The notes under the pieces are model-generated. The model did no database searches and had not been told where the DNA came from. It saw only the letters and a program-made list of their open reading frames with translations. Source: Lachnospiraceae bacterium (lineage in GTDB: Bacteria > Bacillota_A > Clostridia > Lachnospirales > Lachnospiraceae). Taken from it: a DNA stretch of 40,644 nt. The position numbers and the translations under genes are program-made. Position 1 is the stretch's first letter. Every line of letters starts with the position of its first letter. Below are positions 31,391 to 40,059 of the stretch, in pieces. Where the stretch lies: positions 1 through 40,644 of the forward strand of contig VSOD01000002.1 in NCBI GenBank assembly GCA_009774655.1. Reading direction: 5' to 3'.

Positions 31391-31444
31391 ATCCGGCTTC
31401 TAAAAACCACAGATAAGGTACTACACCATAGCTTTCTGCCGGAT
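31391..31444 (-). other. Leader hairpin of the phosphofructokinase mRNA
   Basis: ATCCGGC (31438-31444 on the minus strand) and GCCGGAT (31391-31397) form a 7-bp closing stem around a 40-base, partly self-complementary loop in the 5' leader. No known riboswitch is recognised. Confidence 0.4.
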
Positions 31445-31453
31445 ATCAACAAG

Positions 31454-31482
31454 ATTATACCAAATAAACCCAGACAAGACAA
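31454..31482 (-). promoter_or_regulatory. Promoter of the phosphofructokinase gene
   Basis: -35 TTGTCT (31477-31482) and -10 TATAAT (31454-31459) are 17 bases apart, with TGG before the -10. It begins right after the YesL stop codon at 31490. Confidence 0.75.
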
Positions 31483-31489
31483 GCTAAAA

Positions 31490-32110
31490 TCACTTCTGTA
31501 CATGCTTCCCGAGCACCCGCTCCAGAAACTCTGACATCAGAAATGTCATCGGACCCGGTGCAAAAAGGATCAGAAGCGGTACCTTCCAGATAAAAGCGCC
31601 AAAACACACCAAAATAAGTACCAGCATCAGACTCGTCAGGAAATACCGTCCGACCATATAAAGGGAAATCTTCAGGATCCATCCGGCCGGCATATCATAC
31701 CTGGACAACGCCGGAAAAGCATAGCAGGCTGCAATTGCCGCATACACACTCACAAACGCATACAGCACAATAAAGAAAAGTCCTGCATACCCCTCAGTCT
31801 TCTCCATCAGGATACCGATGTTCAGCTGCATCAGAAAGGATACTCCCGCAAAAACAACCCACAGGATCGTAGCCGGAACCAGATTCTGCCGAAAGGAATG
31901 AAAAAAGGCTCTGGACACATAGCCTTCATGATTCTTGATACATTTCACGATGGCATAATACAGAGCCGTGCAGGAAGCGCCCACAGTGATCAGCGGAAGG
32001 CTGCATAAGATCCACAGAAACCCCAGTATCATCACATCAAACAGCTTATCACAAAAGCTCATAAAACTGCCGTCAAATCCCCATATATTTCTCCCGCTTT
32101 TCTTCTTCAT
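31490..32110 (-). CDS. YesL-family (DUF624) membrane protein
   Basis: This 206-residue protein has about five membrane segments and typical YesL features: a N-terminal DKLFDVMILGFLWILCSLP segment, TVGASCTALYYAIVKCIKNHEGYV, and FFHSFRQNL (about residues 69-77). YesL proteins accompany YesMN two-component systems and sugar ABC importers; biochemical function is unknown. It is the last gene of the GH31 run, 61 bases after the first GH31 enzyme, with GGAGGCGGAG before the ATG. Confidence 0.85.
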   Translation of the reverse strand: MKKKSGRNIWGFDGSFMSFCDKLFDVMILGFLWILCSLPLITVGASCTALYYAIVKCIKNHEGYVSRAFFHSFRQNLVPATILWVVFAGVSFLMQLNIGILMEKTEGYAGLFFIVLYAFVSVYAAIAACYAFPALSRYDMPAGWILKISLYMVGRYFLTSLMLVLILVCFGAFIWKVPLLILFAPGPMTFLMSEFLERVLGKHVQK

Positions 32111-32138
32111 CTCCGCCTCCTGCTTTTACAGGAATCCG

Positions 32139-32159
32139 CCCCGCATCTGCCATGCGGGG
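32139..32159 (-). other. Intercistronic hairpin before the YesL gene
   Basis: CCCCGCA and TGCGGGG are perfect 7-base arms with a 7-base loop in the 61-base gap between the GH31 and yesL-type genes. No T-run follows, so it may protect upstream mRNA or reduce yesL expression. Confidence 0.5.
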
Positions 32160-32171
32160 CTCTTCCATCTT

Positions 32172-34175
32172 CTATAACTCCGGCCGTGTTCCGGCCTTTA
32201 CAAATACCGGAATCGCATCATAAGGAGCCGCCGCCGTGATCGATTGTCCTCCTGTATATTCCCTGCCGTCATTAATATTTCTCCAGTTTCCTTCCGGCAG
32301 ATAAACCTCCCGCTCTCTGATACCTTCATACAGAACCGGCGCCACCAGCACATCCGGTCCGAACATATACTCGTCCTCAACCTCCCATGCCTTTTTATCA
32401 TCCGGGAAATCATAGAACAGTGGACGCATTACCGGCGTGCCCTTCTCATGAGCCGCTTCCATCAGACTGCGCACATAGGGACGCATCCTCTCACGCAGCT
32501 CCATATACTTCTTACAGATCTCATAGACTTCTTCACCGTAGCTCCACACTTCATTCTCCGCACCGCTGATCTGTTTGCCGCCGCCCGTCGTCCCCAGAGG
32601 TGCCTTAAAAGGCTCTCGAAAACCGTGCAGACGCATTACCGGACAGAATGCACCGAAAGCGAACCATCTGACAAAACACTCCTTAAAAGCGTCATCATGA
32701 ATATTGCCGCCATGAAAACCGCCGATATCCGTGGTCCACCAGGGAATCCCGGAAAGTCCCATGTTTAATCCTGCTGCCAACTGATTACGCAGTGCACGGA
32801 ACGAAGAATCAATATCGCCCGACCACACCAGCGCGCCATACCGCTGGCTGCCGGCCCAGGCACAGCGCAGCAGATTCAGGATATTCTTCTGTCCTTCGGC
32901 CTCCATTCCTTCGTATGCCATCCGTGCATACTCCTTCGGATAAATATTGCCCACTTCCATATCGGCTCCCAGGAAATAGCGATAATGCTCGAACTCATAA
33001 TCCGTAAATTCAGGCTCCGCCTCATCCAGCCAGAAGATTTTGATGCCCTTTTCATAGTAATTCTTCTTCATCTTCTCCCAGACATATTTTCTGCCGTCCG
33101 GATGGGTCACATCGATAAAACATGCTTCTCCCAGCTGTCCGATCCTTTTCCCATACTCCGAGCGGGTCAGATAGCCAAGCTCCCGCATCTCCTCATAATT
33201 CTCGCTCTCCGCATCCACGGTAGGCCAGATGGAAACCATCAGCTCAATGCCCATCTCTTTCAGTTCCCGAACCATCGCCGCCGGATCCGGCCAGTAATCT
33301 TCATCAAATTTCCAATCACCCTGGTGCGGCCAGTGGAAATAGTCGGCAACGATCACATCGATCGGCAGACCTCTTCTCTTATATTCCCGCGCCACTTCCA
33401 GTATTTCATCCTGGGTCTGATAACGCAGCTTACACTGCCAGAACCCCATCCCGTACTCCGGCATCATCGGTACCTTGCCCGTAGCGTCCGCATAGGCTTC
33501 CTCTATCTGGGCCGGCGTATCGCCCGCCGTGATCCAGTAGTCCATCTGTTTTGTCGATTCCGCCACCCATTCCGTCACATTCTTACCAAATGTGGCATGT
33601 CCGATGGCCGGATTGTTCCACAACATGCCATATCCCCTGTCAGAGAGGACGAAAGGCACACTGGCCTGGGAATTCCTGTGGGCCAGTTCGATCACGCAGC
33701 CTTTCAGATCCAGAAACGGCTGCTGATACTGTCCCATACCGTACAGCTTCTCACCGTCATTAGACTCAAAACGAACGGTCAGCCGATAATGATCCGTGCT
33801 CTGTCTGGGGTTAAATGTGCGCGGCACGATCTCCAATGCACTGGCGAACCTGTTGCGCCCTTCTGCCTGGGTATCCCTGACACGGCTGTATTCCTCCAAT
33901 AACACTTCCCCGTCCTGATTACAAAACTGCAGTTCTCCGTTCTCCGATACCGTACAGGTGATCTTCCCGTTGGTAATCGTTGCCTGTTTCCCGTCTATGG
34001 CGATCTCTGCCTCCGCTGCCGACGGCGTCAGCAGCGCACTGTTACCATTCCCGTCCGGCAGAAATTCATGCCGCTGTGTCGCACGAACCCGCAGACTGTT
34101 CTTTCCCCATGGCTCGATCAGCAGCAGTTCCTTATCCTGCCGTCTGTAAAGTTTATTTCCTTCCTGTTTTAACAT
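32172..34175 (-). CDS. Glycoside hydrolase family 31 enzyme A (alpha-xylosidase/alpha-glucosidase type)
   Basis: This 667-residue GH31 enzyme has an N-terminal beta-sandwich, a (beta/alpha)8 barrel from about residue 235 (PEYGMGFWQCKLRYQTQ), catalytic nucleophile Asp384 in IFWLDEAEPE and acid/base Asp454 in LVWSGDI, then beta domains. There is no signal peptide, so it acts on imported oligosaccharide. The form WLDEAEPE with the FWQCKLRY motif resembles alpha-xylosidase-like members rather than classic alpha-glucosidases, but specificity is not certain. The start at 34175 (MLKQEGNKLY) has GAGGAGG 6 bases upstream; a longer in-frame start lacks one. It is a paralog of the enzyme encoded directly upstream. 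Confidence 0.9.
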   Translation of the reverse strand: MLKQEGNKLYRRQDKELLLIEPWGKNSLRVRATQRHEFLPDGNGNSALLTPSAAEAEIAIDGKQATITNGKITCTVSENGELQFCNQDGEVLLEEYSRVRDTQAEGRNRFASALEIVPRTFNPRQSTDHYRLTVRFESNDGEKLYGMGQYQQPFLDLKGCVIELAHRNSQASVPFVLSDRGYGMLWNNPAIGHATFGKNVTEWVAESTKQMDYWITAGDTPAQIEEAYADATGKVPMMPEYGMGFWQCKLRYQTQDEILEVAREYKRRGLPIDVIVADYFHWPHQGDWKFDEDYWPDPAAMVRELKEMGIELMVSIWPTVDAESENYEEMRELGYLTRSEYGKRIGQLGEACFIDVTHPDGRKYVWEKMKKNYYEKGIKIFWLDEAEPEFTDYEFEHYRYFLGADMEVGNIYPKEYARMAYEGMEAEGQKNILNLLRCAWAGSQRYGALVWSGDIDSSFRALRNQLAAGLNMGLSGIPWWTTDIGGFHGGNIHDDAFKECFVRWFAFGAFCPVMRLHGFREPFKAPLGTTGGGKQISGAENEVWSYGEEVYEICKKYMELRERMRPYVRSLMEAAHEKGTPVMRPLFYDFPDDKKAWEVEDEYMFGPDVLVAPVLYEGIREREVYLPEGNWRNINDGREYTGGQSITAAAPYDAIPVFVKAGTRPEL

Positions 34176-34205
34176 AATTTCCTCCTCCGTGTCCGTACAA
34201 CGGCC

Positions 34206-34226
34206 GCTCCATGCCATGCATGGAGC
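34206..34226 (-). other. Intercistronic hairpin between the two GH31 genes
   Basis: GCTCCATG and CATGGAGC are perfect arms with a 5-base loop, extended by outer GGC/GCC pairing. It lies in the 69-base gap; without a T-run it is more likely a stabiliser than a terminator. Confidence 0.5.
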
Positions 34227-34244
34227 AAAAGCCGTCAACATATT

Positions 34245-36314
34245 TTACACATGCAATACAAAATCATTTCTCGTAAACAGCGGGATCTGCTCGATCGGTG
34301 TCTCTACCGTCACGGTCTGTCCGCCCTCAAAGCTCTCCTTCGTCCACACATTGGTCCATTTCGCACCGGCCGGCAGATAGACTTCCTTCTTCGTCTGCCC
34401 CTTCTCCATCACCGGCGCCACCAGTACATCCGGCCCGAACATGTACTCTGTCTCATTATCCCAGCACACTTTATCTTCCGGGAAATCATAGAACAGCGGG
34501 CGCATCACCGGGCTTCCCTTTTCATGGGCCGCCTCCATCAGACTGCGCACATAAGGCCGCATACCTTCGCGAATCTCAATATACTTTTTACAGATCTCAT
34601 AGACTTCCTCGCCGTAAGACCAGATCTCATTGGGCGCACCCGACACGCACTCTGCACCGCCCGTGGTGCCGAACTGCGGCTGATACGGCATACGGTTTCC
34701 ATGCAGACGCATTACCGGGCAGAAGGTTCCATATTCAAACCAGCGCACCAGCACCTCATGGAACTCCTTATCGTAAATATTGGCGCCAAAGAAACCGCCG
34801 ATGTCAGTGGTCCACCAGGGAATCCCGGCGATGCCCATATTCAGGCCGGCCGCAAACTGATTCTGCAGGCTGTGGAACGTAGAGTGGATATCACCCGACC
34901 AGACAAGCGCACCGTATTTCTGGCTGCCGGCCCATGCACACCGCAGAAGATTTACGATGTTTTCCTGGCCCTGTGCCCGCATCCCCTCGAAAAAGGTCTG
35001 CGCATACATCACCGGGTACACATTGCCGATCTGCACATTAGGCCCCAGATGATAACGGTAATTCTCAAAATCATACACACTGTATTCCGGCTCCGCCTCA
35101 TCCAGCCAGAAGATTTTCACGCCCTTGTCATAATAGTTCTTCTTCGCCTTGCTCCAGACATACTCTCTGGCCTCCGGATTGGTCGGATCATACTGAATGG
35201 TATTCCCCATATAGACATTGTCGATCCGCACACCCTTTTCCACCCTGGTGAGCAGGCCCTTCGCCTTCATCTCCTCGAAATTCTCACTCTTATAATCCAC
35301 CATCGGCCAGATGGAAACCATCAGCTCGATGCCCATCTCCTTCAGCTCTGCGATCATGGCATCCGGATCCGGCCAGTAGGTCTCGTCAAAACGCCAGTCA
35401 CCCTGCTTCGGCCAGTGGAAGAAATCCACCACGATCACATCCACCGGAATACCTCTTCTCTTGTATTCCCGCGCCACCTCCAACAGTTCTTCCTGTGTCT
35501 GATAACGCAGCTTACACTGCCAGAACCCCATGCCGTATTCCGGCATCATCGGCACCTTACCCGTAGCATCCGCATAGGCTTCCTCAATCTCCGCCGGCGT
35601 ATCGCCCGCCGTGATCCAGTAATCCAGTTTCTTCGTAGACTGCACTTCCCATGTGGTAATGTTCTTGTTGAAGCTCACACGCCCGATTGCCGGGTTATTC
35701 CACAGGAAACCATATCCCAGAGAAGACAGCGCAAAAGGCACGCTGGCCTGAGAATTTCTATGTGCCAGTTCCAGTTCCGCACCTTTCACATTCAGGAACT
35801 TCTGCTGGTACTGCCCCATACCGTAGAGCTTCTCCTCCGGATTGGACTCAAACCGCATGGTCAGCTGATAGTCACCGCCGATGATGGGCTTGAATTCTCT
35901 CGCCTCCACCTCCAGCGAACTGCACGTATCGGCAAACATGTCCTCGCGATTACGCACATATTCTTCCAGCAGCACCTCATCCTTCTGATTATAAAAGGTG
36001 AGCTTCCCGATATTATTGACCACCGCCCTGATCTTTCCGTTCACGATCTGTGCCGAATATTCCCCGATCGTCACCTTTGCCTCGTTCTTCTCCGGTTTTC
36101 CGTTAAGCGCCCACAACTCCTGCGGCATCTCTGGCATCTTGGATGCACGCACGCGCAGGCTGTTGTCACCCCACGGTTCCACGATCATCCGTTCCGCATC
36201 ATACCGATAATACAATGCACCGTCCTTCTCCTCAAAGTACCCCAGCAGGAACTTGTTGTCCGAGCGAAAATCCCCTGTGTTTTCCTCGCCCTCTCTCTTT
36301 ACAAAATCAGCCAT
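34245..36314 (-). CDS. Glycoside hydrolase family 31 enzyme B (paralog of A)
   Basis: This 689-residue GH31 enzyme has the same organisation as its neighbour and long shared blocks (EEAYADATGKVPMMPEYG, IFWLDEAEPE). Nucleophile is Asp405 and acid/base Asp475 (LVWSGDI). It differs near the active site after the SIWP motif: a loop KGVRIDNVYMGNTIQYDPTNP (about 360-380) replaces GKRIGQLGEACFIDVTHPD in A, so the two probably accept different substrates. No signal peptide. GGAGG lies 7 bases before the ATG. The pair, the importer and the regulator downstream make one locus for an alpha-linked oligosaccharide. Confidence 0.9.
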   Translation of the reverse strand: MADFVKREGEENTGDFRSDNKFLLGYFEEKDGALYYRYDAERMIVEPWGDNSLRVRASKMPEMPQELWALNGKPEKNEAKVTIGEYSAQIVNGKIRAVVNNIGKLTFYNQKDEVLLEEYVRNREDMFADTCSSLEVEAREFKPIIGGDYQLTMRFESNPEEKLYGMGQYQQKFLNVKGAELELAHRNSQASVPFALSSLGYGFLWNNPAIGRVSFNKNITTWEVQSTKKLDYWITAGDTPAEIEEAYADATGKVPMMPEYGMGFWQCKLRYQTQEELLEVAREYKRRGIPVDVIVVDFFHWPKQGDWRFDETYWPDPDAMIAELKEMGIELMVSIWPMVDYKSENFEEMKAKGLLTRVEKGVRIDNVYMGNTIQYDPTNPEAREYVWSKAKKNYYDKGVKIFWLDEAEPEYSVYDFENYRYHLGPNVQIGNVYPVMYAQTFFEGMRAQGQENIVNLLRCAWAGSQKYGALVWSGDIHSTFHSLQNQFAAGLNMGIAGIPWWTTDIGGFFGANIYDKEFHEVLVRWFEYGTFCPVMRLHGNRMPYQPQFGTTGGAECVSGAPNEIWSYGEEVYEICKKYIEIREGMRPYVRSLMEAAHEKGSPVMRPLFYDFPEDKVCWDNETEYMFGPDVLVAPVMEKGQTKKEVYLPAGAKWTNVWTKESFEGGQTVTVETPIEQIPLFTRNDFVLHV

Positions 36315-36368
36315 CTTTTTTCCTCCATTCTGAGACTGTTACCTCCTTATCAGCCTCCTGTGATTACC

Positions 36369-36397
36369 ATTATATTTACTTTTCAGAATAATTTCCC
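36369..36397 (-). promoter_or_regulatory. Candidate promoter of the GH31 pair
   Basis: -10 TATAAT (36369-36374) with a weak -35 GGGAAA (36392-36397) at 17 bases. The poor -35 suggests an activator, perhaps the AraC-type response regulator. Confidence 0.4.
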
Positions 36398-36445
36398 TAT
36401 CTTTCTTGACATATTTTACTGAAATCATGACCTTACAGAAGAAAC

Positions 36446-36480
36446 AGACGGCCGAATCTCCATCCTTCATCCGGCCGTCT
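36446..36480 (-). terminator. Terminator of the ABC importer operon
   Basis: AGACGGCCG and CGGCCGTCT form a perfect 9-bp stem with a 17-base loop, followed on the minus strand by GTTTCTTCTG, 33 bases past the permease stop. Confidence 0.75.
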
Positions 36481-36512
36481 GCTGCGCTTTGACAAAACGC
36501 AGACATTTTCCA

Positions 36513-37367
36513 CTATTCCTTCACCGCTCCGGCCGTCAGTCCGCCCACAATATACTTTTGCAGGAACACGAACAGCACAATGACCGGCAGTACCAGGATC
36601 GCACCATATGCCATGATACAGTTCCACTTTGTTCCCCACTTACTCTTGAACTTATAGATGTTCGCCGTCAACGGCCGCATCTCCGGCGTCACGTTAAACG
36701 TCATGGAGTAGGCCAGATCATTCCACCCGTTCAGGAAGGAAATGACAACTACTGTAATGATACCCGTTTTGATGGCCGGGATCATAATCTTGAAGAATGA
36801 CCGAAACACCCCGCATCCGTCTATCCTTGCCGCGTCATCGAGAGATGTAGGTACGCTTTTGAAATACGGCCGCAATGTCACCACGATGAAAGGCACCGTA
36901 CCCGACGCGATCGCCAGCGCCGGCCCCTGATAAGTTCCCAGAAGATGCAGCTTATTAAAGATCAGATACATCGGCGTCAGCATCAAAGACGCGGGCAGCA
37001 TCTGGGTAACCAGAAAGGTCAGCATGAAGGTCTTCTGTCCCGGCACCTTGTATCGTCCCATACCGTAAGCTGCCGGCACGCCGAACACCATCGACAGCAC
37101 CATCGACAATACGGCGATCACAGCACTGTTACGCAGCGAATTGAGAAACTCCCTGTCGCTTAAGTTCTTCACCCAGGGATCTATCGTAAATTCGTGAGGA
37201 TAATAGGTCACGATCTTTCCGAAGGACTCCGCATCGGTCTTAAAAGACATCGCCAGAATCCAGTAGATCGGAAACAGGAAGACAACGGCAATGATCAGGG
37301 CAATAATACAGTTGATCACATTTTTCCTTCCTGATTTCGTAGCAAGCATTTTTTCTTTCTTAGCCAT
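36513..37367 (-). CDS. Sugar ABC transporter permease (MalG-like)
   Basis: This 284-residue inner-membrane protein has six membrane segments and the EAA loop (DDAARIDGCGVFRSFFKIMIPAIKTGI, about residues 180-206), where it contacts the ATPase. The start at 37367 (MAKKEK) has AGGAGG nine bases upstream, overlapping the previous stop; an ATG nine bases earlier is too close to it. It partners the permease encoded upstream. No ATPase gene is present, so a shared MsmK-type ATPase elsewhere probably energises it. Confidence 0.92.
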   Translation of the reverse strand: MAKKEKMLATKSGRKNVINCIIALIIAVVFLFPIYWILAMSFKTDAESFGKIVTYYPHEFTIDPWVKNLSDREFLNSLRNSAVIAVLSMVLSMVFGVPAAYGMGRYKVPGQKTFMLTFLVTQMLPASLMLTPMYLIFNKLHLLGTYQGPALAIASGTVPFIVVTLRPYFKSVPTSLDDAARIDGCGVFRSFFKIMIPAIKTGIITVVVISFLNGWNDLAYSMTFNVTPEMRPLTANIYKFKSKWGTKWNCIMAYGAILVLPVIVLFVFLQKYIVGGLTAGAVKE

Positions 37368-37368
37368 A

Positions 37369-38262
37369 CTAATCATCCTCCTTTGAAATCATTCTCAAAT
37401 AGAACAGGCCAATGACAAACAGACAGCAGAACAGCACCATAGCCGTCGCAGATCCCAGCGAGAACTCATACTGTGTAAATGACAACATATAGGAATAGGT
37501 GCCAAGCACATCCGTCGCATTTAACGGTCCGCCGCTGGTCATGACAAACTGCAGGTCGAAAGCCTTGAACGTGTAAATGAATCCCAGCATCAGCACTGAC
37601 GCGATGGCAGACTTCATCAGCGGCAGCGTGATATAGATAAACCGCTGGAACGGATTGGCCCCGTCCACTTCCGCGCTCTCGTATACATCCTGCGAGATGC
37701 CCGTCAGCCCGGAGGTGAGCAGCAGCATGTTAAAAGGAATCCCTACCCAGCAGTTGACTGCGATCACTGCCGCCATGGCCGTTTTGCCATTCAGCAGCCA
37801 CTCCACAGGCGCATTGATCAGACCGATCTTCATGAAAAGGTCATTGATCAGACCGCTGGACACATCGAATATGTTCTTACCAAGCATAGCCGTCACCGAC
37901 ATCGGCATCATGTACCCGACCAGGATCAGGCCGCGAACAGGCCCTGCCAGCGTGAACTTCCTGGAGAAAAACATGGCAAAGATAAAACCGATCGTGAACT
38001 GGAATACCAGACAGCCGATCGTAAACACGAACGTATTCTTAAATACCAGCAGAAACGTCTCATCCTGGAACAGCTTGACGAAATTGCCGAAGCCCACAAA
38101 TACATCTGTCCCCGCTTTAAAAGTTTTGACATTTACATCCCGAAATGCCAGAACCACATTGTAGATGAGCGGATACCCCAATACGATCATCATGTAAATA
38201 AAGCCCGGAAGAATAAAAGTATACCCTTCTCTTCTCTTCTTGGCCGCCATGGAAAGCTTCAT
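37369..38262 (-). CDS. Sugar ABC transporter permease (MalF-like)
   Basis: This roughly 297-residue protein has six membrane segments and an EAA loop (ESAEVDGANPFQRFIYITLPLMKSAI). I place the start at 38262 (MKLSMAAKKRR) with GAAGGG about 11 bases upstream; a GTG at 38274 in frame is possible but too near that site. Its stop is one base from the start of the next permease gene, indicating coupling. Confidence 0.9.
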   Translation of the reverse strand: MKLSMAAKKRREGYTFILPGFIYMMIVLGYPLIYNVVLAFRDVNVKTFKAGTDVFVGFGNFVKLFQDETFLLVFKNTFVFTIGCLVFQFTIGFIFAMFFSRKFTLAGPVRGLILVGYMMPMSVTAMLGKNIFDVSSGLINDLFMKIGLINAPVEWLLNGKTAMAAVIAVNCWVGIPFNMLLLTSGLTGISQDVYESAEVDGANPFQRFIYITLPLMKSAIASVLMLGFIYTFKAFDLQFVMTSGGPLNATDVLGTYSYMLSFTQYEFSLGSATAMVLFCCLFVIGLFYLRMISKEDD

Positions 38263-38309
38263 CGTTTCATACACCCTTCATTACTTTAAAACAGCGCCCG
38301 TAGCTTGAA

Positions 38310-38339
38310 GAATCAGCCACATTATCTTTTCCCTGATTC
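38310..38339 (-). other. Hairpin between solute-binding protein and permease genes
   Basis: GAATCAG and CTGATTC pair across 16 bases, followed by TTCAAG. Such structures often give more binding protein than permease. Confidence 0.5.
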
Positions 38340-38350
38340 AGTTGGTGATT

Positions 38351-39769
38351 TTATTCCGGAAGCGGTACTTTCTCCAGAATCGGATTGATCACTTCCGCCG
38401 CGCCTGCCGCCGCTTCTTCCGGTGTCTTCTCGCCCAAGATCGCAGCCTGCTCCGCCTTGTAAAGCGCCTCGGAGATGGTCGGCCATGATTCGTGAGGTCC
38501 TCTTGCTACCGAGAATTCCATGGAATCATTGAATACCTTGTATCTCTCATCTGCTGTCCAGAAATCCTTCAGGCCAACAGCATCACCGCGGACGGGAAGT
38601 TTACCTGCCACTTCACACCACTCTGCATTGTTCTCCGCCGTCTGCATAAATTTCAGGAACTCAACACATTCTGCAACATGCTCACTGCCTGCGCACACAC
38701 CGAAATTCTCACCACCGATAACGGTTGCCTGTGTTCCATTGTCACTCTTCGGAAACTCTGCATACTTATACTCCCAGGTTACCGTATCCTTGAAATCGCC
38801 GTCCAGATTTGCGATCTGCCATGTACCGGACTGCAGCATTGCCGCCTTACCTGCAACCCATGCATTCAATGCATCGCCCTGTCCCCAGTTCACGACTTCC
38901 TTACTCATCCAGCCATTATTCACCAGATCAGCCAGAAATCCGAATGCGGATGCACCCTCTGCGCTGTCAACCGTTGCAACCGTTGCGCCTGAGCCGTACA
39001 GCCACGGGATGAACTGGAAGGTTCCTTCCTCATTACTGATACAGCACATTGCGAAACCGTACACACCGTTATCCGGATCGGACGTCGCTTCGCAGACTTC
39101 CTTGAACTCCGCCCATGTGGTCGGCGGATTCTCAAAACCTGCCTCCTTTAACATATCCATGTTACACAGGATCGCCAGACAGTTAGAATTGTTCGGCAGT
39201 CCGTAAAGATTTCCTTCCGAATCCATACAACTGCTCATCGGACCATCGTAGAACTGATCCAGATCTTCCCATCCCGAAATATACTCGGAGATATTCTCGA
39301 ATACACCGAGCGAGATATAAGAGGCCATATCCGGTGAATCTACCATACCGATATCCGGAAGTTCTCCTGATACCGCACCGATGGTATACTGCTTCATCAG
39401 CTCTTCACGGGAGATAAAGGTTGGAACAATATAAATATCCGACTGCATTTCATTGTACTGTTTGCAGAGCGCATTCAAAGCCGCTGCCTCATGCTCGAAA
39501 TAATGCCATACCCTGACTTCATCACCGCCGTTTGGCGCCCCGATATCCTCCGCCGATGATGCGGTTCCGTCCTCCGGTGTCTCTGTTGCCGGAATCTCCG
39601 CCTCTGTCTCGTTTGTTGCTGCATCCGAACTCTCCGCCGTCGTGTCGCTGCCTGCACTGTCTGTGCCCGCCGTCCCCGAAGAACCGGATCCGCCGCAGCC
39701 GGCCAAAGTTCCCATAACCATCGCTGTCATCGTCATCGCCGCCGCAAGTTTCGCCATCTTTCTTTTCAT
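38351..39769 (-). CDS. Extracellular sugar-binding lipoprotein (family 1 solute-binding protein)
   Basis: This 472-residue lipoprotein has a signal peptide with lipobox LAGC (Cys25), a low-complexity Ser/Thr/Ala/Glu linker (about 26-85) and a family 1 solute-binding fold beginning VRVWHYFEHEAAALNALCKQYNE. It should deliver an oligosaccharide to the adjacent permeases. The start at 39769 (MKRKMAK) has AAGGAGG upstream; a longer in-frame start at 39850 is unsupported. It is first in its operon; the operator repeats at 39939-39965 are about 170 bases upstream. Confidence 0.93.
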   Translation of the reverse strand: MKRKMAKLAAAMTMTAMVMGTLAGCGGSGSSGTAGTDSAGSDTTAESSDAATNETEAEIPATETPEDGTASSAEDIGAPNGGDEVRVWHYFEHEAAALNALCKQYNEMQSDIYIVPTFISREELMKQYTIGAVSGELPDIGMVDSPDMASYISLGVFENISEYISGWEDLDQFYDGPMSSCMDSEGNLYGLPNNSNCLAILCNMDMLKEAGFENPPTTWAEFKEVCEATSDPDNGVYGFAMCCISNEEGTFQFIPWLYGSGATVATVDSAEGASAFGFLADLVNNGWMSKEVVNWGQGDALNAWVAGKAAMLQSGTWQIANLDGDFKDTVTWEYKYAEFPKSDNGTQATVIGGENFGVCAGSEHVAECVEFLKFMQTAENNAEWCEVAGKLPVRGDAVGLKDFWTADERYKVFNDSMEFSVARGPHESWPTISEALYKAEQAAILGEKTPEEAAAGAAEVINPILEKVPLPE

Positions 39770-39919
39770 TACTCTTTCATCCTCCTTCTTAGATTTGTAC
39801 CATCTCCCGTTCTCTGTCCGCAGATCTGCCGCCGCCGGGCGCATGCACATGCTTCCTTTGAACTTCTGTGGATACTATATATTTTACTTTTTTGGAGATT
39901 TCCAACAACCGACATTTTT

Positions 39920-39965
39920 TAGATAGGGGCAAATTATTAGTGGATTGTTTTAAGATAAGTGGATT
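39920..39965 (-). promoter_or_regulatory. AraC-type activator repeats and -10 of the importer operon
   Basis: AGTGGATT occurs at 39939-39946 and 39958-39965 (19-base period, with similar T/A-rich surroundings). On the minus strand a TATCTA -10 lies at 39920-39925, putting the expected -35 inside the proximal repeat, as in activator-dependent promoters. The regulator encoded next to it is the obvious candidate to bind. The rest of 39770-40026 is AT-rich with nothing else recognised. Confidence 0.5.
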
Positions 39966-40026
39966 TTTTTAATATGATATGTGCATATTGATGAACTACA
40001 TTCGCCTTTTATATTTTTAAATATAC

Positions 40027-40059
40027 AAAAAGACGAAGTGTTCAACACTTCGTCTTTTT
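40027..40059. terminator. Terminator overlapping the response regulator stop codon
   Basis: AAAAAGACGAAGTGT and ACACTTCGTCTTTTT form a 15-bp stem around TCA, with the TGA stop of the minus-strand gene being the loop. T/A-runs at both ends make it bidirectional. Confidence 0.85.

Noticed and set aside
34251..36422. Very long plus-strand open frame (723 codons) opposite the GH31 gene, and similar ones at 7286-8803 and 9519-10418
   Set aside because: They are antisense shadows of well-supported minus-strand enzymes, rich in His, Arg and Pro, and lack ribosome sites.
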